Shown here one piece after another: positions 1 through 6,012 of a stretch of DNA of 8,319 bases. Within the stretch, counting starts at the first letter, position 1. Every line of letters starts with the position of its first letter. The stretch covers positions 1-8,319 of the forward strand of contig JANLGA010000054.1 of the NCBI GenBank assembly GCA_024653225.1, in the 5' to 3' direction. Under the pieces are notes generated by a model. It did no database searches. It saw only the letters and a program-made list of their open reading frames with translations, and was not told the DNA's origin. This DNA is from Bacillota bacterium (GTDB lineage Bacteria > Bacillota > Sulfobacillia > JABLXB01). Position numbers and translations under genes: made by a program.

Positions 1-4
1 CCTT

Positions 5-35
5 CCGGTTCCCGCGCGCGGCCCCCGCGAACCGG
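5..35. terminator. Hairpin immediately after the membrane protein stop
   Basis: CCGGTTC (5-11) and GAACCGG (29-35) form a 7-bp stem, with possible further GCG pairing inside, three bases beyond the TAA at 41-39 in the direction of transcription. The visible flank (AAGG on the minus strand) has no T-run and the window ends there, so an intrinsic terminator cannot be confirmed. Confidence 0.4.
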
Positions 36-38
36 CGT

Positions 39-1121
39 TTATCGCACGATGAGCGGGGTGAGAACCAGGGCCAACACGACCGCCGTGATCACCCTCAGCA
101 CCGCTCCCAGGACGGCAGCCTCCATGGCTTCCCGCTCGGAGAGGTTCGAGTTCGTGGACCACACGGCGGGTATCTGTCCGAAAATGACCTGCAGCGGGAA
201 ACCGGACGCGGCCAGGATGAACGAACCCACCACCAGCTTCGGGGCGAGTCCGGCCGCGGTGTCCTTGAGCGTGTTCATCGCGAGGGTGGGGGAAGCCAGC
301 ACGGACAGGATGCCCGTCTTCGGGTCTATTGATAGCGCGCTCAATGCCGCCGTCAGCGCATTCTCGACCGGCTTCCAGATCCCTATGTAGTCGAGGGCGC
401 CGATAATCGAGAACACCATTGCGGCGGCGGGAATGATGAGGAGAAACACGAGCTCCGCGCCTTCTCGCGTGCCGCCGGCGAGGGTTTGCAGGGCCCCGGT
501 CTTCGGGGTGAAAGACGGCAATTCATCCACCGAGACCCTCTTGCAGTCCCGGTATATAGTCTTCGATAGCAACAGCGGCGCCACCACGAGCGGGGCGAAG
601 ATGCCCAGGATGACTACGGGGAACGCCCACACGCGGGCGTTGGACATCGCGATGAGACCCAGCATGAATGTCGAGAATGACTGCTGCGACTGTACCATCG
701 TGGCCACCGCGATCTTCTGTTCGTCCCTCGTCGCCCCGGCCTTCTTGAGCACCGGCCCCGCGATCCGCCCCGCCGCATTGATGTCGCCGAGTATGTTGTA
801 GACCCCGGGCACGACGACCGTCGGATTGATCCCCAGCCACGAAGCCACCGGCATGAACACGCGCAACATGGCGTCGGTCATCCCGAGCCTCTCGAGGACC
901 CGACCCATGAGGACGCTGCAGATGATGGCGCACGCGAGTGTCCCGGTCAGGTAGGCGTTCACCACCACCTCCTTGACCCTGGTCACCATGCGGTCAAAAA
1001 TGCCCCCTATGAAGCCCGGGTTCACGAACAGGCCGACCATCGCCAGTGCCAGGATCACTAGCCCCACGACTTCCATTCCCTTCAAGGGTCTCCCTGCAGG
1101 AGCGCTCACGATCTTTCCCAT
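39..1121 (-). CDS. Polytopic membrane protein of the nucleoside-recognition ('Gate') type (360 aa)
   Basis: A predicted inner-membrane protein, probably a transporter. Hydrophobic segments lie near residues 17-36, 55-75, 89-110, 150-185 (two spans), 222-245, 253-280, 295-318 and 336-358, giving about eight or nine helices. A two-fold layout is suggested by similar gate-like segments, VVVPGVYNILGDINAAG in the first half and VLASPTLAMNTLKDTAAG in the second. This matches the Gate domain (PF07670) proteins often annotated 'nucleoside recognition domain', whose substrates vary and are mostly unproven. A short basic N-terminus (GKIVSAPAGRPLKG) precedes the first helix with no cleavable signal. Start ATG 1121 follows AAGGAGG; an alternative internal Met16 (1076) lacks as good a site. 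As the last gene of the run it could import the substrate of the locus, but that is contextual inference only. Confidence 0.7.
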   Translation of the reverse strand: MGKIVSAPAGRPLKGMEVVGLVILALAMVGLFVNPGFIGGIFDRMVTRVKEVVVNAYLTGTLACAIICSVLMGRVLERLGMTDAMLRVFMPVASWLGINPTVVVPGVYNILGDINAAGRIAGPVLKKAGATRDEQKIAVATMVQSQQSFSTFMLGLIAMSNARVWAFPVVILGIFAPLVVAPLLLSKTIYRDCKRVSVDELPSFTPKTGALQTLAGGTREGAELVFLLIIPAAAMVFSIIGALDYIGIWKPVENALTAALSALSIDPKTGILSVLASPTLAMNTLKDTAAGLAPKLVVGSFILAASGFPLQVIFGQIPAVWSTNSNLSEREAMEAAVLGAVLRVITAVVLALVLTPLIVR

Positions 1122-1250
1122 TGTCTACATCCGCCTCCTTGTCATGAATGGGTCTCCCGCACCTCTGGAGCGGGCCCCGTCCCCGGGCCCTCAGCCACCC
1201 CCTCTTCCGCGCTTCCCGTGCAGGAACAAGCCTCCGCCGAGCCTCCGCCC
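1122..1250. other. Intergenic gap between the Nif3-like gene and the membrane protein gene
   Basis: These 129 bases hold a strong Shine-Dalgarno sequence, AAGGAGG (1140-1134 on the minus strand), 12 bases before ATG 1121, a somewhat long spacing. GGGCCC occurs at 1172-1177 and 1185-1190, allowing a 6-bp stem. No T-run and no convincing -35/-10 pair was seen, so read-through from the Nif3-like gene is likely. Confidence 0.5.
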
Positions 1251-2297
1251 TCAAACCCCTTCGGACCGAACGAGGTATTTCTCGGCCATTTCCCTCCCGT
1301 ATTCGCGTATCGCCGGGGTGCCGATGTCCGAGATCGGATAGCTGGAGACTCTCTCCCGGAATACCACGATCTCCAACTGCGGCAACATCATCCGGAGCGC
1401 GATCGCGAGGGGCACACCGTTCTCGAGGATTTCCATGGCGTGCGAATTGCCCACGATGAACGTCAGCCCGAGATCCGCCGCCTTCCGCACGAGCGGACTC
1501 CCCTCACTCGCCCTGCTTATCGAGCAAATCACCGTGTCGGCATCAGGGTGTTCCCTCACGGCTTGCTCGAGGTGGGCGGGCGTGAACCCGGTGTGGGGAT
1601 GGATGTGAATGATGGTGCCGACGGGACTCGACTCCGACCCGTGCAGGATGACGCCGGCCGTCACCGCGTTGGCCTCCACGATCGCGTTCGACTTCCTGAC
1701 CCGCCTCTCGGCTTCCATCATCCTCGCCTCGTCGTCGTACGCCATGTAGGTCGCGAGCCGTCTCAGGATGTCCCCGGCGGTGCGCACCCCGTCCAGGGCC
1801 TTCCCCACCGCCATGACGTTACCCGGTATCCCACCGTAGGCGATGTCCACCCTGAAAACCTTGTGCCCGTGAAGGAACGCGATACCGGGATGGAGTCCGT
1901 GAAACGCTTCGTGGAGCTCGAACACCGCTATTCCGTACAGCGCCGCGTAAGTCTTGAGCGGGACGCCCCCCGAATTGGCCGCGTCGGCCACGGGGTGGTG
2001 CGAGACGATCGCATTGACCCCGGTCGCTCCCGCCAGCTCGATGTGACCCTCCGTGAGGGTCATGCACACCGCAAGCTTCTTGACCTCCTGCGAGGGATCC
2101 CCGAACACGAGCCCCGGCGTTTCCGTCACGGCCTTCCCGGGAAGCCCCGAACTCTTGGTCACGACAAACCTGTTCCTGCCCGAGAACAGGTCCGAAGCGC
2201 GCCTGCACACCCTCCCACCGGTGATCTTGTCGAGTGCGTCGAGGATATCAGCCACGGTCACCGTATCACCCATTTCGACCACCCCCGGCATTCTCAT
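1251..2297 (-). CDS. Nif3-like (DUF34) dinuclear-metal protein (348 aa)
   Basis: A predicted cytosolic metalloprotein of the Nif3/DUF34 family, whose members form toroidal oligomers with a two-metal site. The family's true substrate is disputed (GTP cyclohydrolase-type and phosphatase activities have been proposed). Key elements are visible: AIVSHHPVAD with H100 and H101; a second segment ELHEAFHG with H129, E130 and H133, where the family usually has an HT-x-x-D-like motif; and the C-terminal GNSHAMEI with H286-x-x-E289, matching GH-x-x-E. About 120 residues between the two halves would hold the inserted subdomain common in longer Nif3 proteins. The variant second motif makes this a divergent member. 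It follows the 160-base gap with the T6 hairpin, so it may be expressed separately from the mutase module, and it is followed by the membrane protein on the same strand. The family is fairly certain; the role here is unknown. Confidence 0.75.
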   Translation of the reverse strand: MRMPGVVEMGDTVTVADILDALDKITGGRVCRRASDLFSGRNRFVVTKSSGLPGKAVTETPGLVFGDPSQEVKKLAVCMTLTEGHIELAGATGVNAIVSHHPVADAANSGGVPLKTYAALYGIAVFELHEAFHGLHPGIAFLHGHKVFRVDIAYGGIPGNVMAVGKALDGVRTAGDILRRLATYMAYDDEARMMEAERRVRKSNAIVEANAVTAGVILHGSESSPVGTIIHIHPHTGFTPAHLEQAVREHPDADTVICSISRASEGSPLVRKAADLGLTFIVGNSHAMEILENGVPLAIALRMMLPQLEIVVFRERVSSYPISDIGTPAIREYGREMAEKYLVRSEGV

Positions 2298-2305
2298 GGG
2301 CGTTT

Positions 2306-2309
2306 CCTC
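2306..2309 (-). promoter_or_regulatory. Ribosome-binding site deciding the Nif3-like start
   Basis: GAGG lies eight bases upstream of ATG 2297. The in-frame ATG at 2369 has no Shine-Dalgarno sequence and would translate through the T6 hairpin region. A later in-frame ATG at 2273, preceded by GGGGGTGG, is a weaker alternative. Confidence 0.6.
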
Positions 2310-2314
2310 GTTAC

Positions 2315-2339
2315 AAAAAACCGCCGGAAGCCCTCGCGG
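2315..2339 (-). terminator. Possible weak intrinsic terminator or attenuator ahead of the Nif3-like gene
   Basis: On the minus strand a GC-rich imperfect hairpin (CCGC...GCGG outer pairs, inner GG...CC, within 2339-2321) is followed at once by six T's (2320-2315), conspicuous in such GC-rich DNA. It ends five bases before the Shine-Dalgarno sequence of the Nif3-like gene. The stem is short and bulged, so termination may be partial. It could separate the last two genes from the mutase module or regulate them. Confidence 0.4.
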
Positions 2340-2386
2340 TCGGCCGGTCTCGTGTACCCGCCTCCGCACGGGGTTACCCAGCGGTC

Positions 2387-2416
2387 CCGGGGGCTCTCCG
2401 AGAGAGCTCCCCCCGG
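2387..2416. repeat. Strong 12-bp hairpin in the 160-base gap before the Nif3-like gene
   Basis: Arms CCGGGGG+CTCTC (2387-2398) and GAGAG+CCCCCGG (2402-2406 and 2410-2416) pair around a 3-base loop, with a 3-base bulge at 2407-2409. On the minus strand the RNA would have a GAG bulge on the 5' arm. No T-run follows directly. It lies midway in the longest intergenic gap of the window and could be part of a leader or attenuator for the downstream genes. Confidence 0.55.
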
Positions 2417-2439
2417 CCAGCTATCCGGTTCCTTGGTCC

Positions 2440-2454
2440 GCGGGCGGTACCCGC
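2440..2454. repeat. Hairpin just after the DUF2294-like stop
   Basis: GCGGG (2440-2444) and CCCGC (2450-2454) flank a 5-base loop. The hairpin begins four bases after the TGA at 2460-2458 in the direction of transcription. No T-run follows, so on its own it is more likely an RNA-stability or processing element than an intrinsic terminator. Confidence 0.4.
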
Positions 2455-2457
2455 CTC

Positions 2458-2892
2458 TCAGCTGCCCCTGTCCGGCCCGCCGTTCGCGTCGGGCTCCAAC
2501 CCGTCCAGCCTTTCTTCCGTGACTATTATCGTCCCCGCCATCTCGCAATCCGGATCGTAGTCCTTGAGAATGGACCTGACGGCGATCCCGAGGGATCCCT
2601 GTATCTCCCGGCGCAGCCTCGATTTATACTCGTTCAGAAGTGCTATGTCCGCGAGCCTGCTCGCCAGCCTGTCCTTCCCGTCTATGGCCGCCAGCGGCTT
2701 CGCCCTCATGTTCTCCGCCAGAATCACTATCTTGTGCCCTACAATGTCCACTTTCTGCCATCTCAGCCCGTTTCCGAAGAGCGACTGGTTGACGCGGTTA
2801 TTGACCCTCATGATCTCCTGCTTCAGGTCCCCCAACGGGTACGCGGCCCGATTCCGACAGCTATTCGACAAAACCTCCGTCTTCACCTTCAA
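2458..2892 (-). CDS. DUF2294/MpsC-like protein (144 aa, TTG start)
   Basis: A small soluble protein. Residues about 22-128 look like the DUF2294 (MpsC) domain: an N-terminal helix (LKQEIMRVNNRVNQ), then LFGNGLRW (38-45), a strand pair around KVDIVGHKIVIL (47-58), a long charged helix (LLNEYKSRLRREIQGSLGIAV), and a final strand (AGTIIVTEE). The family is typical of Bacillota and known mainly beside the MpsAB ion/bicarbonate system; its biochemical role is unclear. The Asp/Gly-rich tail after about residue 128 looks unstructured. TTG 2892 was chosen from its GGAGG, giving a 32-base overlap with the P-loop gene and suggesting coupled translation. Membership of the mutase module is implied by the overlap, but no function in mutase chemistry is known. 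The family call is made by eye from helix and strand pattern, so moderate confidence. Confidence 0.6.
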   Translation of the reverse strand: MKVKTEVLSNSCRNRAAYPLGDLKQEIMRVNNRVNQSLFGNGLRWQKVDIVGHKIVILAENMRAKPLAAIDGKDRLASRLADIALLNEYKSRLRREIQGSLGIAVRSILKDYDPDCEMAGTIIVTEERLDGLEPDANGGPDRGS

Positions 2893-3892
2893 GGGAGCAA
2901 CCTCCCATCCCCGATGCAAGAGATTCGACGGCATCAGCCATCCCCGCCGCACCTTCCGCCACCACGTCCCAGACCGGCCGTCCTATTCGCATCCTGAACG
3001 CCGACAGGAGCTCATCCTCGTCCACCCGCCCTGTCTCGTATCTTCCCTCCGAGAGCCGAACGGGGAAGAAGGGATTGACAGTCACGCCCAGCAGGGCCGG
3101 ACGCCTGCGCACCCGCAGCGAACCCCCGAGGGACGAGATCCGTTCCATCGCCTCCTCGATCGCCGGCGGGTCTCCGGACGCAAGCAGGCACGTGGGGGAC
3201 GACACGATCACGCTACGGCCCGAGAGGCCGGGTCCGAGCGTCTCCGCGAGGCGGTGGAGCGCGGCCGGGGACGCCACCCCGCGAACCTCGATGTCGTCTC
3301 CGCCCCCGGTCCGGGGGCCCACCTTCGGAATATCGAATACCTTGACCATGCTCCTCGTTTCGGTCGCCAGCGGCCCGATCACGGGGTTCCTAGCGGCACC
3401 CGTCGCGATGAACAGCCCGTCGCACACGCCCATGGGCGCGATCCTCCCGAATGCCCCGTCTACCAGTATGACCGCGGGCGGCTCCGGGCGGGCCCGGATC
3501 GTTCGGAGAAGCCTGGAGAGGTCTGAGGACTTGTTCGGTCCGGCGATTACGACGAACCCTGCCCTCCGCACCGTCCCCACGCACACACGACCGAGGGCGG
3601 TCTCGATGCCGGTTTCGTGCTCCACCGCTACCTCGGCGTCTCCCGCTCCAAGGCAGTCGAGGGCCGTCGCAACCAGAACGCCATCTCTGCACGGTATCCT
3701 GGGTTTCGGCAGCCTCGTCACGTTATCCAGGTCTTCGCCGTCGAACCCGATTCCGGTCACGCACACGCCCCACCCGCGACGCCCGCACTCGTCCATCAGT
3801 GCCCTCAGGCTCGTCGTCTTGCCCGTATTCTTCGCCGTGCCCGCGATCCCGACGGCGACCGCCGCCTGCCCACGCCCGGCGACCCGCCTCAT
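2861..3892 (-). CDS. P-loop NTPase resembling the KamB aminomutase-reactivase subunit (343 aa)
   Basis: A probable nucleotide-driven repair protein for the adjacent mutase. Walker A is GTAKNTGKTT (18-27) with the extra lysine K21, the deviant form of SIMIBI-class proteins such as MobB and MeaB. GIGFDGEDLDNVT (47-59) and KPRI (63-66) follow, then a Walker B-like strand VILVDGA (141-147). The C-terminal part has a long helix and TVNPFFP (271-277). From memory, the DGE-D-x-VT, KP-x-I, ATA and VNP pattern is that of KamB, found beside lysine 5,6-aminomutase genes. The start ATG overlaps the mutase stop as ATGA (3892-3889), a hallmark of translational coupling that strongly suggests a shared task. 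No MutS-like KamC partner lies in the window. P-loop identity is firm; the reactivase role is inferred from resemblance and context, and other SIMIBI roles remain possible. Confidence 0.75.
   Translation of the reverse strand: MRRVAGRGQAAVAVGIAGTAKNTGKTTSLRALMDECGRRGWGVCVTGIGFDGEDLDNVTRLPKPRIPCRDGVLVATALDCLGAGDAEVAVEHETGIETALGRVCVGTVRRAGFVVIAGPNKSSDLSRLLRTIRARPEPPAVILVDGAFGRIAPMGVCDGLFIATGAARNPVIGPLATETRSMVKVFDIPKVGPRTGGGDDIEVRGVASPAALHRLAETLGPGLSGRSVIVSSPTCLLASGDPPAIEEAMERISSLGGSLRVRRRPALLGVTVNPFFPVRLSEGRYETGRVDEDELLSAFRMRIGRPVWDVVAEGAAGMADAVESLASGMGGCSLEGEDGGFVE
2901..2905 (-). promoter_or_regulatory. Ribosome-binding site setting a TTG start inside the upstream gene
   Basis: GGAGG lies within the coding end of the P-loop gene, exactly eight bases before TTG 2892. 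No ATG in this frame has comparable support: the ATG at 2952 lies far inside the neighbour, and the ATG at 2811 would cut off the start of the domain. Confidence 0.6.
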
Positions 3893-5700
3893 CCGGCCCT
3901 CACCTTCTTCACCGTGCCCCGCCCGACCCTTCCCGGGTACGCGCCCTCCTCCCTAGAGCCGAGGAGCCCCTCGTACAGCGCACCCACGAACGATCCCCCG
4001 CGGGCCACGTCCCGCAGCACCGAGACGATCCCCTCCACTATATCGGAGGCCCAGAGTCTCGCCCTGTCGGTCGGCTCGATGCCCGCCCGGCCGAAGAACC
4101 GGAGCCCTTCCCTGACCGCCCTGAGCGTGTCAACCCTGGACGCCGCCGAGATGGGTCCGCCGGAGTAGGCCTCGTCCGCCGAGGAGATGGATATCGCGTC
4201 AACCCCAAGCGACGAAGCCAGGCAGGCGTGAAGTGCCGTCGTCACGGAGGCCTGGACCCTGTCCGGGGTGTGGGTGAGGAACCCGATGGGTGCCCCCGGC
4301 CAGATCGGAGCGTCGAGTATCTGCCTGAGAGCGAGCACCTTCGCCGCGTTGAAATCAACGTAGTTGTCGGCCATGAAGCCCTCGAGCATCACCTGGGGCG
4401 AGCGACAGAATAAGGGCTGGAGCACCGGGAGCCCACCCAGCCTGATACCGACGGCGGCCGTTATCAACATGCCGGCGAATGCCTTGTGGGCCGGTACCCC
4501 GCAGAGCTCTTCGTTGGTCACCACGTCGAACGGCATCCCGTATCGCGCCGCCTGCCGCATCGCTTCGACCCCGTCCGCGGCCAGCCTTTCCGGGTCCGTG
4601 CCCCCGCCCAGGGAACCGTACGCGATGTTGATCTTCGTTAGGTCGGCTCCACATTCGCCGGCCAGCACCACCGTCTCCGCCGTGTTAAGGCCGCGGTGAG
4701 CGCGGACCTGCCAGAGCGTGGGGTCACCCAACCCCGACTTCACGAGGCGGAGGTTCTCCTCGGTTATGAGCGAGCCGTCTTCTTCGTGCGCCAGAAGGCC
4801 GCGAAAGAGCCCTTCCCTACGCGCCGCCCATGACGGGTCGAAATGCACGACCCCGTCCGCGCCCCAGGACTCAGCCACTTCAACGTGGGCCACGTCCATC
4901 AGCGGACAGCCCGTGCCGTACTGCACGAACACGAGGGGCTTGTCCCTCCCGTGCCTCAGCTGAGTCTCGCCCTTCGTTCGTCCCAAGAGGCGTCTTTCCA
5001 GTCTCTCCTTCTCCGACGGGGTGACGGCCCTGGCCTTCGGCACCCCTGCACCGCGACATGATTCCGCCACCACGGGTTCGCACAACCGCTCGTATTCCCG
5101 CGCGAGACCCTCTTCCCCCTCGCCCTCCCGCCGTGACTCGAACATCCGACTCCTTATCCGAGCCCTCTCGACACCGGGCGACGTCACCCCCGAAGCCCAG
5201 CAGACTACCTCCTCCACTATCCCACTGAGCAAGGCCTCGACTTCGGAATTCCTGAACCTATATGTATAGCCGCGGGTGAGCGAAGGCTTCGACCGAGGGG
5301 GCACCCCGCCACGCGGGTCGTAGGGACGCCCCTCGACGTACGCGACGACCTCCTCCACGGGGGTGTTCGGGCCGAACCCCGCGTCGTATCCCAGTTCCGC
5401 AGCCAGTTCGGGTTTGATCGCCATGCCCCCGACCACCATCTTCACCTTCGGCCTGAGACCCGCGGCATCCGCAAGGTCGGCCAGCCTTGCGAGCATTTCC
5501 TCTACGCCATACCCGAGCGTCCGGCCTACCAGGGCGTAGTCGCACCGGTACCGCGAGATCTCCCCGACTATCTCCTCGCACGACAGGTCGGGCTGCAACA
5601 GCCTGGTCTCGTGTCCCCTCTCGGAGAGGGCGCGGCCGATCATCTTCAGCCCGATGTCGTGCACGGGGTCAAGCGGAACCAGGATTACCCGCTTCCCCAT
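3889..5700 (-). CDS. B12-binding mutase of the lysine 5,6-/ornithine 4,5-aminomutase family, rearranged and lacking the PLP lysine (603 aa)
   Basis: A predicted adenosylcobalamin mutase. Residues 1-125 form a B12-binding Rossmann domain: DPVHDIG at 11-17 with likely cobalt-ligand H14, VGG at 90-92, and ELGYDAGFGP at 102-111, near-identical to the KamE/OraE motif. A linker (about 126-250) leads to a barrel (about 250-600) that I aligned by eye with KamD: ITEENLRLV ~ ATQENFRLM, INIAYGSLGGGTDPER ~ the YGILFRD region, THTPDRVQ followed by SRVDTLRAV, and a GT-V-KKV tail. KamD and KamE are separate chains and OraE is barrel-then-B12; here the order is B12-then-barrel. In KamE and OraE the PLP lysine lies 11 residues after the cobalt-ligand histidine; here that position is L25, and K19 is the nearest lysine. 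The Asp of DxHxxG is displaced by P12. PLP use and substrate are therefore uncertain. Family membership is strong; a specific aminomutase name is not justified. Confidence 0.85.
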   Translation of the reverse strand: MGKRVILVPLDPVHDIGLKMIGRALSERGHETRLLQPDLSCEEIVGEISRYRCDYALVGRTLGYGVEEMLARLADLADAAGLRPKVKMVVGGMAIKPELAAELGYDAGFGPNTPVEEVVAYVEGRPYDPRGGVPPRSKPSLTRGYTYRFRNSEVEALLSGIVEEVVCWASGVTSPGVERARIRSRMFESRREGEGEEGLAREYERLCEPVVAESCRGAGVPKARAVTPSEKERLERRLLGRTKGETQLRHGRDKPLVFVQYGTGCPLMDVAHVEVAESWGADGVVHFDPSWAARREGLFRGLLAHEEDGSLITEENLRLVKSGLGDPTLWQVRAHRGLNTAETVVLAGECGADLTKINIAYGSLGGGTDPERLAADGVEAMRQAARYGMPFDVVTNEELCGVPAHKAFAGMLITAAVGIRLGGLPVLQPLFCRSPQVMLEGFMADNYVDFNAAKVLALRQILDAPIWPGAPIGFLTHTPDRVQASVTTALHACLASSLGVDAISISSADEAYSGGPISAASRVDTLRAVREGLRFFGRAGIEPTDRARLWASDIVEGIVSVLRDVARGGSFVGALYEGLLGSREEGAYPGRVGRGTVKKVRAG

Positions 5701-5938
5701 CCGCCTCACCCCCGAGCCACCCGTAGCGATCCCCCGGTCGGTGAACGTAGGCCCGTGCCCTCACCCTCGCGCCCGGTCCCGCCATTTCAAGGAAGACGAT
5801 GTCCGCGGCGCCGAGTCCCATCGCGTCCATGAGCGCGCGCATCGCCCGCACCGCTTCGTCCTCGCTCGAGCACACGAGAAACGTCTCGACGTCCAACGCG
5901 TCCATGACCGCGTCCTTGACTTTCTCCCAAGGACTCAC
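5669..5938 (-). CDS. Small protein resembling the aminomutase beta-chain dimerisation domain, free-standing (89 aa)
   Basis: Residues about 18-66 run strand (VETFLV), acidic turn (CSSEDEA), helix (VRAMRALMDAMGL), strand (ADIVFLEMA), strand (RVRARAYVH). In order and key positions, including the helix ending in MG-hydrophobic, this matches my recollection of the N-terminal dimerisation domain of the lysine 5,6-aminomutase beta chain KamE (OAM_dimer type), there fused to the B12 domain. Here the chain ends after a Gly/Ala-rich tail and the B12 domain starts as a new gene. The GTG at 5938 follows GGGGG by eight bases; the ATG at 5943, in another frame, stops at its third codon. The 3' end overlaps the mutase start by 32 bases, suggesting coupled translation and a subunit role. 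It has no PLP or B12 motif of its own. The assignment rests on a short match, so moderate confidence. Confidence 0.6.
   Translation of the reverse strand: MSPWEKVKDAVMDALDVETFLVCSSEDEAVRAMRALMDAMGLGAADIVFLEMAGPGARVRARAYVHRPGDRYGWLGGEADGEAGNPGSA
5709..5713 (-). promoter_or_regulatory. Ribosome-binding site supporting ATG 5700 for the mutase
   Basis: GGGGG followed by TGAGGCGG lies eight bases upstream of ATG 5700. An in-frame GTG at 5709 overlaps this G-run and would lack a spaced Shine-Dalgarno sequence, so the ATG is preferred. The protein then begins MGKRVILVPL, a natural first strand of a Rossmann fold. Confidence 0.6.
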
Positions 5939-5958
5939 GACATCAGCCCCCGATGCTC

Positions 5959-5973
5959 CTCATCACCGATGAG
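5959..5973. repeat. Small dyad CTCATC-ACC-GATGAG in the regulator-mutase gap
   Basis: Perfect 6-base arms flank a 3-base centre in the 74-base gap between the regulator stop and the GTG start of the small mutase-associated gene. It lies just ahead of the Shine-Dalgarno region (AGGAG at 5960-5956, GGGGG at 5951-5947), so it could act as an operator for the adjacent FCD regulator or as a small RNA hairpin. No -35/-10 promoter was seen in the gap. Confidence 0.4.
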
Positions 5974-6012
5974 CGGATCCGGGCGCGAGTCGGCGCTTCG
6001 TCCCCGGTCGCG

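Larger units (their letters stand above)
2354..2457. repeat. 11-base direct repeat GTACCCGCCTC flanking the strong hairpin
   Basis: Identical copies lie at 2354-2364 and 2447-2457, one on each side of the 12-bp hairpin. The upstream copy, in transcription order, overlaps the first hairpin and could compete with the second copy for pairing. An 11-base repeat may also arise by chance in GC-rich sequence. Confidence 0.35.

Noticed and set aside
2440..2457. T-box antiterminator-like core (GGCGGGTACCGC on the minus strand)
   Set aside because: It differs from the GGTGG-N-ACCGCG consensus, sits directly after a stop codon with no room for a T-box Stem I, and is explained by a simple hairpin.
2298..2457. 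Cobalamin riboswitch in the intergenic gap, expected near a B12 enzyme
   Set aside because: No B12-box-like sequence was found on the minus strand, and the gap lies downstream of the B12 gene, not upstream.
1218..2522. A 434-codon plus-strand open frame opposite the Nif3-like gene
   Set aside because: It is rich in Arg, Pro and His with no recognisable domain, and lies antisense to a gene with clear family motifs. The same applies to plus-strand frames at 5953-7212 and 6810-7958.
3889..5938. Naming the mutase genes kamD/kamE or oraE
   Set aside because: The altered architecture and the missing PLP lysine make a lysine- or ornithine-specific name unsafe.
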